A stretch of 64,000 bases of DNA from Planctomycetota bacterium. GTDB lineage: Bacteria > Planctomycetota > Phycisphaerae > Sedimentisphaerales > Anaerobacaceae. Under the pieces are notes generated by a model, which saw only the letters and a list, made by a program, of their open reading frames with translations, was not told where the DNA came from and did no database searches. Numbering within the stretch: position 1 is the first letter of the stretch; each line of letters starts with the position of its first letter. The position numbers and the translations under genes are program-made. The stretch is from contig JACNGQ010000092.1 in assembly GCA_014384025.1 (NCBI GenBank), forward strand, positions 1 to 64,000, in the 5' to 3' direction. Of the stretch, positions 9,005 through 19,291 are shown in pieces.

Positions 9005-10834
9005 GTGACAAAAAAACGAAGTGTGACAAAAAAAAGAACAAAGAGAGCTAAAAAAGCCACCTCCAATAAAAAAAATAAAGACATTGAAGTCGAAATCGAC
9101 GAGCCTCTCCCGGGCAGCGGCAATATCAAAGACACAGAGCAGCAGATAAAATTGCTGATCGAAAAGGGCAAGAAAAAAGGCTTTCTCACTTATGAGGAGA
9201 TGAACGACGACCTGCCCGACGATGCCATCAGCGCCAGCCGTCTCGACCGCCTCCTGGCAAGCCTCGATGAAATGGGTGTCAGGCTGTTCGATGAAGATGA
9301 TGTAGAATCCTATCAGGCCGCTAAAGCCCATGAAGAAGGGGAATTCGATACGGCCGATGAAGATAAAGAGGAAGACGAGCACGAAGATGACAAAGATCAG
9401 CATCTAAAAGAAGACGTGTTGCTCGAACAGCAACTGGTCGGCGAAGACAACTCTCGCAGAATTGACGACCCTATTCGCATGTATTTGACTCAAATGGGCC
9501 AGATACCCCTGCTGACGAGAAAGTCCGAAATTGCTCTCGCGCGAAAAATTGAAATAGCGAGAATGACCTTTAGAAGGAAAATGCTTCAATGCGACTACTG
9601 CTCCCGGAACTCTCTCGATTTATTACAACAGGTACAGAACGGCACCATGTCGTTCGACAGAACAATCAAAGTCGGCACGGCATATAGTCTCACCAAAAGT
9701 GTAATAAAAAAGCGGCTCCTCGTGAACATCAGTACCGTAGATAAGCTGCTTAAAATCAACCAGGACCTGTTTAAGAAAACTCTCACTCACCAAAGCAGCA
9801 AGGAAGCCAGGGCCACATTTAAATGGATACGTCGAAACAAACGAAAAATCGCAACACTGCTCGAAGAGCTAAGCCTGCGAACCAGCAGAATCCAGCCGGT
9901 CAAAAATAAACTCCACGGCATCTGCAGTAAAATGCACCAGTTAGAGCAGGCTATTGCAGCAGGCCCGAACAGCCAGATAACCGAAGAAGATATATTTTCG
10001 ATGAAGCAGGAGCTGTCCGGCCTGATCGAGCTGGTTATGGAAAGGCCGAAACAGCTCAACAAAAACCTGAACGTCCTGGACAGGGTCTTCAGCCAGTATG
10101 AGAACACCAAGCGGGAACTCTCCAGCGCAAACCTCAGACTGGTCGTTTCCATCGCCAAGAAATATCGCAATCGGGGCCTTAGCTTTCTGGATTTAATCCA
10201 GGAAGGCAACACCGGGCTGATGAGAGCCGTGGACAAATACGAGTATCGCAGGGGATACAAATTCAGCACCTATGCGACATGGTGGATTCGACAAGCGATA
10301 ACCCGTGCGATTGCCGACCATGCACGAACGATTCGTATTCCGGTCCATATGATAGAGACGATGAGCCGTCTGAGAACCGCCGGAAAAGTCCTGCACCAGA
10401 AGCTGGGCAGAGAAGCAACTATCGAAGAAATCGCCGAGGAAGCCAATATGACTGTCGATGAGACCCGCAGGGTCCTTAAAATATCCAAGCACCCAATCAG
10501 TCTCGACAGGCCGATAGGCGAAAGCGAGGACAGCTACTTCGGAGATTTTATCGAAGATAACGAAATCGACTCACCCGTGGCCTCGGCCACCCAGGAAATG
10601 CTCAAAGACAGGATCGATGTCGTCCTAAAAACACTTTCATATCGCGAACGCGAAATTATCAAGCTGCGATACGGAATCGGTGACGGCTATACTTATACCC
10701 TGGAGGAAGTCGGCAGAATCTTCAAAGTTACCCGCGAGCGCGTCAGGCAGGTCGAGGCAAAGGCAATACGAAAACTCCAGCACCCCGTCCGCGCCCGCAA
10801 GCTCGAAGGCTTCATGGACCACAAAAGCGCCTGA
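9005..10834 (+). CDS. rpoD: Housekeeping RNA polymerase sigma-70 factor RpoD
   Basis: From GTG 9005 the protein has 609 residues. AAAGGTG (8994-8999) gives a ribosome site five bases ahead, so this start is preferred over TTG 8969. The order is a Lys-rich N-terminus, an acidic region-1.1-like segment, region 1.2 ([12 protein letters not shown], near 152), a long non-conserved insert, region 2 ([19 protein letters not shown] near 374, then [14 protein letters not shown] near 418), region 3 with SLDRPIG, and region 4 ([14 protein letters not shown] near 545, then [18 protein letters not shown]). It recognises -35/-10 promoters. A terminator follows. Confidence 0.94.
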   Translation: MTKKRSVTKKRTKRAKKATSNKKNKDIEVEIDEPLPGSGNIKDTEQQIKLLIEKGKKKGFLTYEEMNDDLPDDAISASRLDRLLASLDEMGVRLFDEDDVESYQAAKAHEEGEFDTADEDKEEDEHEDDKDQHLKEDVLLEQQLVGEDNSRRIDDPIRMYLTQMGQIPLLTRKSEIALARKIEIARMTFRRKMLQCDYCSRNSLDLLQQVQNGTMSFDRTIKVGTAYSLTKSVIKKRLLVNISTVDKLLKINQDLFKKTLTHQSSKEARATFKWIRRNKRKIATLLEELSLRTSRIQPVKNKLHGICSKMHQLEQAIAAGPNSQITEEDIFSMKQELSGLIELVMERPKQLNKNLNVLDRVFSQYENTKRELSSANLRLVVSIAKKYRNRGLSFLDLIQEGNTGLMRAVDKYEYRRGYKFSTYATWWIRQAITRAIADHARTIRIPVHMIETMSRLRTAGKVLHQKLGREATIEEIAEEANMTVDETRRVLKISKHPISLDRPIGESEDSYFGDFIEDNEIDSPVASATQEMLKDRIDVVLKTLSYREREIIKLRYGIGDGYTYTLEEVGRIFKVTRERVRQVEAKAIRKLQHPVRARKLEGFMDHKSA

Positions 10835-10912
10835 GCAGGCAATACAAATTATAGATGAAACATTAGAGAATTTTTCAAGATTTCAGAGCTTTCGACACAC
10901 CGGACACACATA

Positions 10913-10941
10913 AAAAGCCCTGTCTTTTAGACGGGGCTTTT
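10913..10941 (+). terminator. Rho-independent terminator of rpoD
   Basis: AAAAGCCC(T)G pairs with CGGGGCTTTT, followed by T residues. Near-identical arms form the terminator at 21757-21787. A run of TCAATAATCATTT-like repeats follows at about 10950-10985. Confidence 0.8.
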
Positions 10942-10998
10942 GTTCTGCAAAAATAATCAATAGTAAATCATCAATAATCATTTGGTATATTGCTTTAT

Positions 10999-12498
10999 TT
11001 ATTTGTGCTGACCCATCCCGCTCCATTCATGCGCCCCAATATCGGGCTTGCTATCGCTGATTCTATTGCCCCAGATATCCAGGCCTCCATTTTCTGGAAT
11101 AACACTCCCACTATCAATACAAGGAGAGTCTGATGCCAGCCGATATCCACGCAGGGATTCTCGGGTTCTCATATCAATACGGCTTCCTCCCTTACCCGAC
11201 GCTTCAAAAAGGGGATCCCCCACAACAGGATTCCGATCAGACTCATGCGGCGAAATGTTGAAGTACAGATTGTTGTTGAACCTCGTGTTGATTCCTCCGG
11301 CGTTTTGCCCCCAGCGTCCCGCGCCTTCGAAGTAGAATATGTTGTTTTCAAACACGGAGTTCAAAGGAGTACGATTCTCACAAAATACTTCAACATCAAG
11401 GTCCTTGCTCACATAGTGGGTATTATTGTAGATGTAAACATGGTCGGCTGACTGTTCACGTTCAAAGCCATAGAAATAAATGCCTTCCCTGTCGTTTTGG
11501 CTGATATTGTAACGAATAAACACATAACGTGTAGGTCGTTTCATAATGCCGCAAAACCAGTGATTGTCGTGGCTGTAGTTATACTGAATGTAAGTATGGG
11601 TACAGTTATAGTCCGCATCAAAGGCGCCCCGGTCTCTTCCACCTTCTCCGACATTTCCGTAAACTTCGTTATACTGGATTTTGATGCCCCGGGTGTTAAA
11701 GCAGAATATGCTGTGGCCCGTGCTGTAGCGGCTGCTGTTTGCCAGAGTATTGTACTCATATACGGCATCCTCACTAACACGCGCTATGATGCTGTTCCGG
11801 CCCGTATGGTCTATGAAATTATGTGCTACATAGACCTTGGTCCAGAAATAGTCTGCACGTTGGCCCTCTGCCTTAGTACCAAAAAGTATTTTCGCATGAG
11901 GGGAGTTATTGCCAATTCCCACGCCCCCGACTCGCTCTATCCTGTTGCCGACAATACGGACATCATGAAATTTAGCCGGCTTCTCTCCTTCCACATGGAT
12001 ATGAATGCCACCCCGGCCTTTGCCGGCAACTTTCCCATTGACATCATGGATGTGACAGTTGGTAATATGGATATGGTGGTGAGTCTCCCCTGTGTCCTGC
12101 GCCAATACATAAATGCCAAACAATGTCCCTTGATCCTCATCGGTCCCGTCTGTGTTGGTAATCTCAATCCCATCAATCTCCCAGAACTCCACATTCTTCA
12201 AAAAAATACCGGCCGTATTTTTCCCCAACGCATTGATGATTGGCTTATGGCCATCGCCGTAGGTCTTGAGACAGATGGAGGCCTTGTCCGTTCCACTTCC
12301 CCCGGGAGAAAACATGCCGTTAAAAACGGCTCCTCGCTTAAAGAGAATAGTGTCACCCGCCCTGAATTCAGCCTCTTTGTAGGCATCGAAGTCAGCCTGC
12401 GAATCAATGTGATAAACCGCTGCATCCAGAGAGGACCCGACAATCGCTATTAATATGACATACATGTAGAAGCTGATCCATACTCTATTCTGTTTCAC
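10999..12498 (-). CDS. Secreted right-handed parallel beta-helix protein (candidate polysaccharide lyase or hydrolase)
   Basis: The 499-residue protein has a signal peptide (WISFYMYVILIAIVGSSLDA). It then starts like polysaccharide-active beta-helix proteins: YHIDSQADFDAYKEA, FRAGDTILFKRGAVF. Many beta-helix coils follow, with repeated hHhxNxh patterns such as GIFLKNVEFWEIDGIEI, HHHIHITNCHIHDVNG, IQYNEVYGNVGEGG and VYIYNNTHY. The C-terminal part (DSPCIDSGS, IDMRTRESLRG, WGNRISDSKPDIGAHEW) is the typical end of this class. The fold is shared by lyases of families PL1, PL6 and PL9 and by glycoside hydrolases; no catalytic set could be assigned. It neighbours a sulfatase, so sulfated polysaccharide breakdown is a fair inference. 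Confidence 0.8.
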   Translation of the reverse strand: MKQNRVWISFYMYVILIAIVGSSLDAAVYHIDSQADFDAYKEAEFRAGDTILFKRGAVFNGMFSPGGSGTDKASICLKTYGDGHKPIINALGKNTAGIFLKNVEFWEIDGIEITNTDGTDEDQGTLFGIYVLAQDTGETHHHIHITNCHIHDVNGKVAGKGRGGIHIHVEGEKPAKFHDVRIVGNRIERVGGVGIGNNSPHAKILFGTKAEGQRADYFWTKVYVAHNFIDHTGRNSIIARVSEDAVYEYNTLANSSRYSTGHSIFCFNTRGIKIQYNEVYGNVGEGGRDRGAFDADYNCTHTYIQYNYSHDNHWFCGIMKRPTRYVFIRYNISQNDREGIYFYGFEREQSADHVYIYNNTHYVSKDLDVEVFCENRTPLNSVFENNIFYFEGAGRWGQNAGGINTRFNNNLYFNISPHESDRNPVVGDPLFEASGKGGSRIDMRTRESLRGYRLASDSPCIDSGSVIPENGGLDIWGNRISDSKPDIGAHEWSGMGQHK

Positions 12499-12539
12499 TA
12501 TATTTTACCCTCTTATATACCAGAACCACATTTGGTGTC

Positions 12540-13910
12540 CTATGGAATCCTCTCCCGGTCCCTGGAGGCTATCTGTTGTAACAAGGCTTTCCATTCCAAC
12601 ACCCGCTCGCTTTCCCGGCTGGCCAGGTCATTCTTCTCATAGGGATCGCGCACTAAATTAAACAACTCGCTACGACCATTCTTTCCCGAGACGATCAATT
12701 TCCAGTCGCCTTTGCGTACGGCCGAAGCACCGGGGGTTTTCCAGTAAAAGATTCGCTCCGAGACTTGAGTTGTCTCACCTGTAATGACCGGCCAGATGTT
12801 CTGACCGTCCCACTGCAGACTATGCTTCGGTTCAAAGCCCGTCAGATGACACAATGTCGGCATCCAATCGACAATATGGACCGGCGTCTCAATTTTTCCT
12901 GCCGAGATTGTCTGGGGCCAGTTCACGAAACCCGGCACCCGTACTCCGCCTTCATAGCAGTCACCCTTCCAGCCCCGTAAAGGCAGATTATTGCCCAGCA
13001 CCGTATGTGGCAAACTGGCATAGCGGCCCTTATATTCAGTATCACTGTGCCAGCTTTTCTGCCCACCGTTATCACTGACGAAAACAAGTAAGGTATCTTT
13101 TCTCAATCCCATTTTATCTAAGGCATTTACTATCTTCCCAATACCGTCATCCATGTGCGTCACACTGGCGGCAAACCACTTGCGAGATTCATCCTTAATC
13201 TTCGGGTACATCGCCAACCACTTTTCCGGCTCCTTCAAAGGAAAGTGCGGCACGCTATATGCGACATACAAAAAGAAAGGCTGTGTGTGCCTGGACTCGA
13301 TCACGCGCACCGCATCATCGGTAATCAGGTCCGTGGCGTGTCCTGTTTCATCCAGGTAGTCATCGTTCCGGTGCCAGGATTTTTCGCCTGTTTTATAATG
13401 ATGCGTATAGGGATCGATCTGCCCGGCAAAATATCCGTACGAAGAGGTAAAGCCATATTTCATCGGTGTAAACTCCGGCGGCGATCCCATGTGCCATTTA
13501 CCAGAGATATGCGTGGTGTAGCCGCTGCGCGTCAACGCTCCCGGCAAGGTCACTGTATCATCGTCATAGATTTTCCCATAAGCCGGCGAGAGTACACCGA
13601 ACCGGCTGGGATATCGTCCGCTCAATAATCCGACACGCGTCGGCGTGCACGTGGGCATGACATAATGTTGATCGAAGACTCGCCCCTCTTTTGCCAGGCG
13701 ATCCAGATTGGGCGTCTGGATTTCTGAGCCTTGGTAGCCGATATCCCTCCAGCCCAGATCGTCAGCGATGATAAAAACAATATTGGGCCGTTTCTGCCGT
13801 TCTACCGCCCCCGTAAAGCCACCCTGACAACCTCCCAGGCCCAATCCCACCGCCCCTGCTGCAAAAACCCGCATAAACTCACGTCGATTCAACGTGTGTA
13901 AATTCGACAT
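12540..13910 (-). CDS. Tat-exported Cys-type sulfatase
   Basis: The 456-residue protein has a Tat leader (NRREFMRVFAAGAVGLGLGG) ending in a possible lipobox Cys28. The alkaline-phosphatase-like core begins RPNIVFIIADDLGWRD, with metal ligands D50 and D51. The catalytic motif C88-T-P-T-R92 (followed by VGLLSGRYPSRFG) is the site where Cys becomes formylglycine, so an exported or cytoplasmic maturase is needed; none is in this window. FVSDNGG supplies further metal ligands. Family S1 sulfatases remove sulfate esters from glycans. It starts behind AAAGGAAAG and lies 41 bases upstream of the beta-helix gene, probably in one transcript. Confidence 0.93.
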   Translation of the reverse strand: MSNLHTLNRREFMRVFAAGAVGLGLGGCQGGFTGAVERQKRPNIVFIIADDLGWRDIGYQGSEIQTPNLDRLAKEGRVFDQHYVMPTCTPTRVGLLSGRYPSRFGVLSPAYGKIYDDDTVTLPGALTRSGYTTHISGKWHMGSPPEFTPMKYGFTSSYGYFAGQIDPYTHHYKTGEKSWHRNDDYLDETGHATDLITDDAVRVIESRHTQPFFLYVAYSVPHFPLKEPEKWLAMYPKIKDESRKWFAASVTHMDDGIGKIVNALDKMGLRKDTLLVFVSDNGGQKSWHSDTEYKGRYASLPHTVLGNNLPLRGWKGDCYEGGVRVPGFVNWPQTISAGKIETPVHIVDWMPTLCHLTGFEPKHSLQWDGQNIWPVITGETTQVSERIFYWKTPGASAVRKGDWKLIVSGKNGRSELFNLVRDPYEKNDLASRESERVLEWKALLQQIASRDRERIP

Positions 13911-14430
13911 AACTTTCCTTTCGTAATACTATGGATTTATATTTTCAACCATGCATCTTAACATCTTTTGCAATTCTTGTGTATTGTATATTGTCTGTTC
14001 AAATTAGGGCTTCTCTCAGCAATATTGTCTAACTGTACGTTTTCAGCATAAATGATAAGACAATTCCACAATCGTCCTTCAACATTGAATATATAAACAG
14101 TCACCTGGAAATCACGGTATTTTTCAGCTCATGAAAGATGTGACTTTGTGATCAATTCCAGCATATTGCAACTCAATCTGAAGCTATCTATCACACACAA
14201 ATATCGAGTAGTTCATGAGCTGTCTTGTTTTTCCCTATGTCCAAGCAAGTCAAGGACGGCGTACGTTTATTTGGCTGCCCTCATCGTTGTTATTAAGTAC
14301 TTTACAAAAAAACATTTATTTGGCATTATTGGGGGGTAATTATGAAGGAATTAAGGGAAATTAATAGTAGCATGGAATGCTCTCGTGATAAATTTCAGTC
14401 TCGTTAAATGCTTAAGCAAAGGTGGTCGTG
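13911..14430. other. Intergenic gap between divergent sulfatase genes
   Basis: AT-rich divergent promoter region. A 63-codon plus-strand frame (14148-14339) has no recognisable features. No clear operator or promoter was identified. AAAGGTGG at 14419-14425 is the ribosome site of the next gene. Confidence 0.4.
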
Positions 14431-15933
14431 ATGATAAAATCATATAAAACAACCAATCGCAGACAGTTTCTTAAATCACTGGGCCTGGCTGCAACTGCAT
14501 TTCCGTTTGCTGTCGGCTGTGCATTTGCCCGTCGTTCGTTCAATGCACGTAAAAAACTCCGAAATGTCATCTTTATTCTCAGTGACGACCATCGTTACGA
14601 TTTCATGGGCTTTCTTAACAAGCCCAAATTTCTTGAGACTCCAAACATGGATCGTATGGCTCGCGAAGGTGCTTATATCAAAAATGCCACTGTTTCAACG
14701 GCTCTATGCTCGCCCAGCCGCGCTAGTATCCTCACCGGCCAATTTGCACATAGACACGGTGTCGTTGACAATAATACACGAGTACCGGCAGGTACACGCT
14801 TCTTTCCACAGGACCTTCAGAAAGCCGGCTGGCAAACCGCCTTCATGGGCAAATGGCACATGGGTCACGCCAGCGATGAACCACGTCCCGGCTTTAACAA
14901 ATGGGTCAGCTTTAAAGGCCAGGGTGTCTATTCCAATCCTACCTTCAACGTTGACGGCAAACAAGTAAAACGCCAGGGCCACGTCTCCGATCTACTAACC
15001 GACTACGCTCTCGATTGGCTCAAGAACGACCGCGAGCAGGATAAACCTTTCTTTCTATACCTTTCTCATAAAGCCGTCCACGCAATGTTCGAGCCCGCCC
15101 AACGGCACCATGGCAAATACGATGATGTCAAACTCGAATATCCAAAGAGCATGGCAAATACCGAAGAAAACTATAAAGGCAAACCTCAATGGGTCAAAGA
15201 ACAACGCAACAGTTGGCACGGTGTTGACCATATGTATCACGGCCAGATGGACTTTGATACCTTTTACCGTCGTTATTGTGAAACTCTGCTTAGCGTCGAT
15301 GAAAGCATAGGTCGCGTTATCAAGTATCTCGAAAGCAACAATCTCGCGGAAGATACCCTCGTCATGTATATGGGTGACAACGGCTTCGTTTTTGGCGAAC
15401 ACGGACTTATCGACAAACGTCACATGTATGAAGAATCAATGCGTGTACCATTCCTGGCCTGGTGCCCCGGCATGATCAAATCTGGTTCAGTTGTTGAAGA
15501 GCTTATCCAGAACATTGACATCGCCCCAACCGTCATGGATATAGCCGGCCTTAAAATCCCCGAACGTATGGATGGACAACCATTCCTGCCCGTCCTGCAG
15601 GGCAAAAAGATTCCATGGCGTGATGCCGCTTTCTATGAATATTACTGGGAACGTAACTTTCCCCATACCCCAACCACCCACGGCGTCCGTACCAATCGTT
15701 ACAAATATATACACTATCACGGCATCTGGGATATTGATGAACTCTACGATCTGAAAAACGATCCGGATGAAATGACCAACCTCATCGATAGCCCGGAACA
15801 TCAGGACCTGATTACACAACTCAACAGCCGAATGTTTGAATGGCTTGAGAAAAGCGACGGCATGCTTATCCCACTACGCCGTGATCAGGGCTTCCGTGCA
15901 ATCGAACGGAATCCTGAAAAGATCAGAAAGTGA
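14431..15933 (+). CDS. Tat-exported Cys-type sulfatase
   Basis: From ATG 14431, behind AAAGGTGGT, the protein has 500 residues. GTG 14422 would add three residues but overlaps the ribosome site. The Tat leader is NRRQFLKSLGLAATAFPFAVG. The core starts RNVIFILSDDHRYD and has the formylglycine motif C93-S-P-S-R97 with ASILTGQFAHRHGV. MGDNGFVFGEHGLIDKRHMYEESMRVPF carries the second metal and substrate residues. It is close in layout to the sulfatase at 53355, and both resemble the iduronate- or choline-sulfatase-like branch in which LFGEHG/FLGEHG and DKRxMxE are conserved. Substrate unknown. Confidence 0.93.
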   Translation: MIKSYKTTNRRQFLKSLGLAATAFPFAVGCAFARRSFNARKKLRNVIFILSDDHRYDFMGFLNKPKFLETPNMDRMAREGAYIKNATVSTALCSPSRASILTGQFAHRHGVVDNNTRVPAGTRFFPQDLQKAGWQTAFMGKWHMGHASDEPRPGFNKWVSFKGQGVYSNPTFNVDGKQVKRQGHVSDLLTDYALDWLKNDREQDKPFFLYLSHKAVHAMFEPAQRHHGKYDDVKLEYPKSMANTEENYKGKPQWVKEQRNSWHGVDHMYHGQMDFDTFYRRYCETLLSVDESIGRVIKYLESNNLAEDTLVMYMGDNGFVFGEHGLIDKRHMYEESMRVPFLAWCPGMIKSGSVVEELIQNIDIAPTVMDIAGLKIPERMDGQPFLPVLQGKKIPWRDAAFYEYYWERNFPHTPTTHGVRTNRYKYIHYHGIWDIDELYDLKNDPDEMTNLIDSPEHQDLITQLNSRMFEWLEKSDGMLIPLRRDQGFRAIERNPEKIRK

Positions 15934-15963
15934 CGTTAAAGCAGCAAGGCGATAATAAAAATG

Positions 15964-17043
15964 TCACTTCACCGCCTTCGGCTCATTGGTGTATGCGTTG
16001 CTGAACACTTTAGTCTTACCGGACGAGCGCACGGCCTCTAAGGATCCGCTGTGTTCCATAAACCAGTTATGGCGTACTTCACACTTGTCCTCCGGTACAC
16101 CACGAATCACAATGGGAGTTTGCTGAGATCGAAACGTATTGTTATATATCTCGATCGATGTTCCAGCGATGTCCGTACCGTCCTTTCGATCACGTCCCCC
16201 GTGCATGTCAAAACAATGACTCAGCGAGATCCCAAGTTCGATGTTATGCCGAGCCACGTAACTGTTTCCGGGCCTTCCTGTGCCTGCGATTGAGTGCCGA
16301 TTCCAATTGAACAAATTGTGTTCTATCAATGACGATGCCGTGTCATGGCATACGCCATATCCCAGACCCTGGTATTGACAATGGTGGATGTAGTTATGAT
16401 GGATATGATGTCCCTCGGCTGTCATTAAGTAAATACCCGCGTGGGAGAAACCGGATATCTCACAGTTATCCACCTCAAGACGGGGATACTTGGTTGTTAT
16501 GCCGTTCGAGGTGGGGAGTTTGTAGTAGTATTTATGTCCCTCACCACCTTCGCCAAATGAGCGGCGATGATGTTCCATGTATCGCTTGGGATTAGGCCCA
16601 TGAATACGCAAGCCCGTGATGCGTACATCCGGCCCACTTGCACGAATCATAACCGGCGTCTTTAGTGCATCACTTGTGAAGAGCGCACCTTTGGAGCTGC
16701 CATGTCCGCGATTACCAGCCAGGGTAACGCCTTGGGGGACATCGAGCACGACCTCCTCGATGTAGATGCGGGCAGTCAGGTCGATTACTGTATCTGCGGG
16801 GATGAAGACAGTCTGCCCTGCTTTTGCTTTTGACAACGCTTTAAGCAATTCGTCCAGGTCTTTCACAATGTAATCACCCTTGACAATGATGTTCACATAG
16901 CCGTTTCCACCACCAATTGGTCCTCTCTCGTCAGACTTGGCTCCATATACAGTGTTTTCGATTTCCACCCATGTTGGCTGTTCGGAAGCTATACAAGGCC
17001 ATACGAGACAAAACATTGTCAGTAATGAAGAGAGATGTTTCAT
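15964..17043 (-). CDS. Secreted pectate-lyase-like parallel beta-helix protein
   Basis: The 359-residue protein has a signal peptide (MKHLSSLLTMFCLVWPCIAS). It opens with a PL1-like arrangement: IIVKGDYIVKDLDELLKALS, GQTVFIPADTVIDLT, GVTLAGNRGH. Beta-helix coils then contain VRITGLRIHG, LEVDNCEISGFSHAGIYL and HHIHHNYIHHCQYQGLGYGV. The N-terminal VKDLDELLKAL and GVTLAG parts match the pectate-lyase/pectin-lyase entry region, but the classical PL1 catalytic Arg segment could not be placed with confidence. It converges with the sulfatase at 14431-15933 (30 bases between stops) and probably cleaves or binds an acidic polysaccharide. Confidence 0.75.
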   Translation of the reverse strand: MKHLSSLLTMFCLVWPCIASEQPTWVEIENTVYGAKSDERGPIGGGNGYVNIIVKGDYIVKDLDELLKALSKAKAGQTVFIPADTVIDLTARIYIEEVVLDVPQGVTLAGNRGHGSSKGALFTSDALKTPVMIRASGPDVRITGLRIHGPNPKRYMEHHRRSFGEGGEGHKYYYKLPTSNGITTKYPRLEVDNCEISGFSHAGIYLMTAEGHHIHHNYIHHCQYQGLGYGVCHDTASSLIEHNLFNWNRHSIAGTGRPGNSYVARHNIELGISLSHCFDMHGGRDRKDGTDIAGTSIEIYNNTFRSQQTPIVIRGVPEDKCEVRHNWFMEHSGSLEAVRSSGKTKVFSNAYTNEPKAVK

Positions 17044-17514
17044 CTTGTCTATAATACCATCATCCTCACAGGGACGTGAAGCCTAAAACATTATTCTGTT
17101 TGATATATTTCTTTTCATCCGGGTACTAAATCCGATTTCAATCCGAAATTTTCAAAAAATCCTGATATTTTCGCAAAATATTGACATTTATTCGGATTCG
17201 ACTTTGGCAAAATCAACATTCGTGGTGTCATTCTGGTGAGTGCGTCGTGCTAGGAACAGAAGACAATGGTAAAGGGTGTGTCATAACATTGATAATCAAC
17301 TGCAAAATACTTATTTTTGCGATTATTGTGGTTGAAATATCCTCGAAATGAAATCAAAAATCTTTACTTTTCGAGTGGATTTGATATTCTAATGGAAATT
17401 AGGCTTAACGGCGTAGCTATGCTTTTAATATGGGAAATGTCAGTTTACAGAAATAATCTTAGACTACCCCCGGCTACTATCGTAATGACACTGATTAATT
17501 AAAGGATCGAATCA
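17044..17514. other. Intergenic gap between a divergent lyase gene and the ABC operon
   Basis: AT-rich divergent spacer. AATCCGAA near 17139 and TTCGGATT near 17191 form a widely spaced inverted pair. A TTGACA lies near 17183 but lacks a good -10 at normal spacing. AAAGGATCG precedes the TTG start at 17515. Confidence 0.35.
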
Positions 17515-18429
17515 TTGCAGACTGTTGTGGAATTAGCCAATTTGTCGGTTTGTTTGGGTAAACGTGAGATTCTCACGGACCTTACCGTCGAGCTTTCCGG
17601 ACGCACCATTGGCTTGCTCGGGCCTAATGGTGCCGGCAAGTCAACCCTGATCCTGACTCTGCTTGGTTTCTACCCGGTTACAAGGGGAACGGGCCGAGTA
17701 CTGGGACACGATATTCGACGCCACAAAAAGCAGGTTACTGCCCTGGTCGGTTATATGCCCGAAAATGACTCCTTTATCGCCGACATGACGGCAGTGGCGT
17801 TTGTACGCATGATGGGTGAGCTGTCGGGTTTGCCGGCAGAGTCGGCGCTGGAACGGGCGCATGAGGTATTGTTTTATGTGGGTCTCGGCGAAGCACGCTA
17901 CCGCAAGCTGGGTACGTATTCAGTGGGTATGAAGCAAATGGTAAAACTGGCCCAGGCCATTGTACATGGACCACGCCTGCTCATCCTTGACGAGCCGACC
18001 AATGGCCTCGATCCCAGCGCACGCCGGCGTATGCTTCGTTTGATCCGTGACATCAGAGATTCGGGCCAAATGCATGTCCTGCTGTGCTCCCATTTGCTGC
18101 GCGACGTGGAAGAGACCTGTGAAGAGGTGCTCATCCTCAAGCAGGGACGTATTGTTCATTATGCGAACCTCGCTCGGGAACGTAGCGTCAATCAGCGTTT
18201 CGTAGAAATAGAGACCTCCGACGATCATGCCGGTCTGGCTGAGGCCTTGACCGAGATCGGCTGTACATGTACTATCCACGGCAGCAGACGTCTTAAGATG
18301 GTGTTGCCGGAGAATTTTGATTTACGTGAAATCTATAGGGTGGCAGCCAAACAAGACATGCTGTTACGGCGTTTGAACTACCGACGGGATACCCTCGAAG
18401 ACATCTTTCTCACGGCGATGGAGGCCTGA
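17515..18429 (+). CDS. ABC-2 type transporter ATP-binding protein
   Basis: The 304-residue ATPase starts at TTG 17515 behind AAAGGATCG. Walker A is GPNGAGKST (near 35), the Q-loop region is VGYMPEND, the signature is [19 protein letters not shown], Walker B is [17 protein letters not shown] and the switch His is in LCSHLLRD. The C-terminal 80 residues are the regulatory extension usual in ABC-2 exporters, ending [19 protein letters not shown]. It energises export with the permease that starts two bases after its stop. The cargo is unknown. Confidence 0.9.
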   Translation: MQTVVELANLSVCLGKREILTDLTVELSGRTIGLLGPNGAGKSTLILTLLGFYPVTRGTGRVLGHDIRRHKKQVTALVGYMPENDSFIADMTAVAFVRMMGELSGLPAESALERAHEVLFYVGLGEARYRKLGTYSVGMKQMVKLAQAIVHGPRLLILDEPTNGLDPSARRRMLRLIRDIRDSGQMHVLLCSHLLRDVEETCEEVLILKQGRIVHYANLARERSVNQRFVEIETSDDHAGLAEALTEIGCTCTIHGSRRLKMVLPENFDLREIYRVAAKQDMLLRRLNYRRDTLEDIFLTAMEA

Positions 18430-18430
18430 C

Positions 18431-19291
18431 ATGGCGGTCTATAAACAAACATATAAAGACTACAGTGGCAAGCGAACAACGCCTTGGTTCCGTTTTTTCA
18501 TCTTGGCACGTTACAGTTATGCGCGTCTGTTTCAATCCAGGTTCCTGGTCCTCTTTCTGTCGGCATGTATGTTTTATCCCTTCTCGTGTGCAGTCTTCAT
18601 CTACCTCAGCCACAACAGCCCGCTGCTGGCCGCCCTGCGTTTACAATCCGCGGCCATGCCGCCGATCGATGGTCAGTTCTTTAATGTATATTGTGTAGTC
18701 CAGGGGTCCCTGGCCTTCCTGCTGACAACCTTTGTAGGGCCGAGCCTGGTTGCCCCGGACCTTGCCAATGGGGCGATGTTCCTGTATCTCAGCCGTCCCT
18801 TTTCCCGTATCCAGTACGTGGCCGGCAAAATGACGGTCCTGCTCCTGCTGCTGTCACTGATCACTTGGATTCCCGGAATGGCCCTCTACATGATTCAGAC
18901 CGGTTGCGTAGGATGGGATTGGGCGCGGACTAATGCCTGGCTGGCCGGCTCGATTGTGCTTGGACTTTGGATATGGATAGTTGTTCTCTCGCTCATCGCC
19001 CTTGCACTCTCTGCTTGGGTAAAATGGAAAATCGCAGCCGGGGCTCTTATTCTGGGCGTCTTCTTTGCCGGAGCCGGCTTTGGTGCTGCCATCAATAATG
19101 TAACAGACACAAAATACGGCGCCTTTATTAATCTGATGGAGGTGGTTCGTACCATCTGGTCGGACCTCTTCAGGAGCAGCTCCAGTACCGATCTATCGGT
19201 CAACGAGGCCTGGACGGTCCTGGGCGTGACCTGTGCACTTTGTCTGTGGCTGCTCGCAAAACGAATCCGGGCTTTTGAGGTGGTCAAATGA
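18431..19291 (+). CDS. ABC-2 type permease
   Basis: The 286-residue protein has about six membrane helices (near residues 38-58, 84-104, 130-150, 167-192, 200-222 and 263-280), as expected for an ABC-2 permease. NGAMFLYLSRPFSRIQYVAGKM is the usual cytoplasmic loop with SRP at the helix 2-3 boundary. It begins two bases after the upstream ATPase stop, and its last four bases overlap the next ATPase start (ATGA). The four genes 17515-21302 therefore read as one transcript of two ATPase/permease pairs. Confidence 0.88.
   Translation: MAVYKQTYKDYSGKRTTPWFRFFILARYSYARLFQSRFLVLFLSACMFYPFSCAVFIYLSHNSPLLAALRLQSAAMPPIDGQFFNVYCVVQGSLAFLLTTFVGPSLVAPDLANGAMFLYLSRPFSRIQYVAGKMTVLLLLLSLITWIPGMALYMIQTGCVGWDWARTNAWLAGSIVLGLWIWIVVLSLIALALSAWVKWKIAAGALILGVFFAGAGFGAAINNVTDTKYGAFINLMEVVRTIWSDLFRSSSSTDLSVNEAWTVLGVTCALCLWLLAKRIRAFEVVK

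Noticed and set aside
14148-14339. 63-codon frame between divergent sulfatase genes
   Set aside because: No recognisable features and no ribosome site; likely chance.
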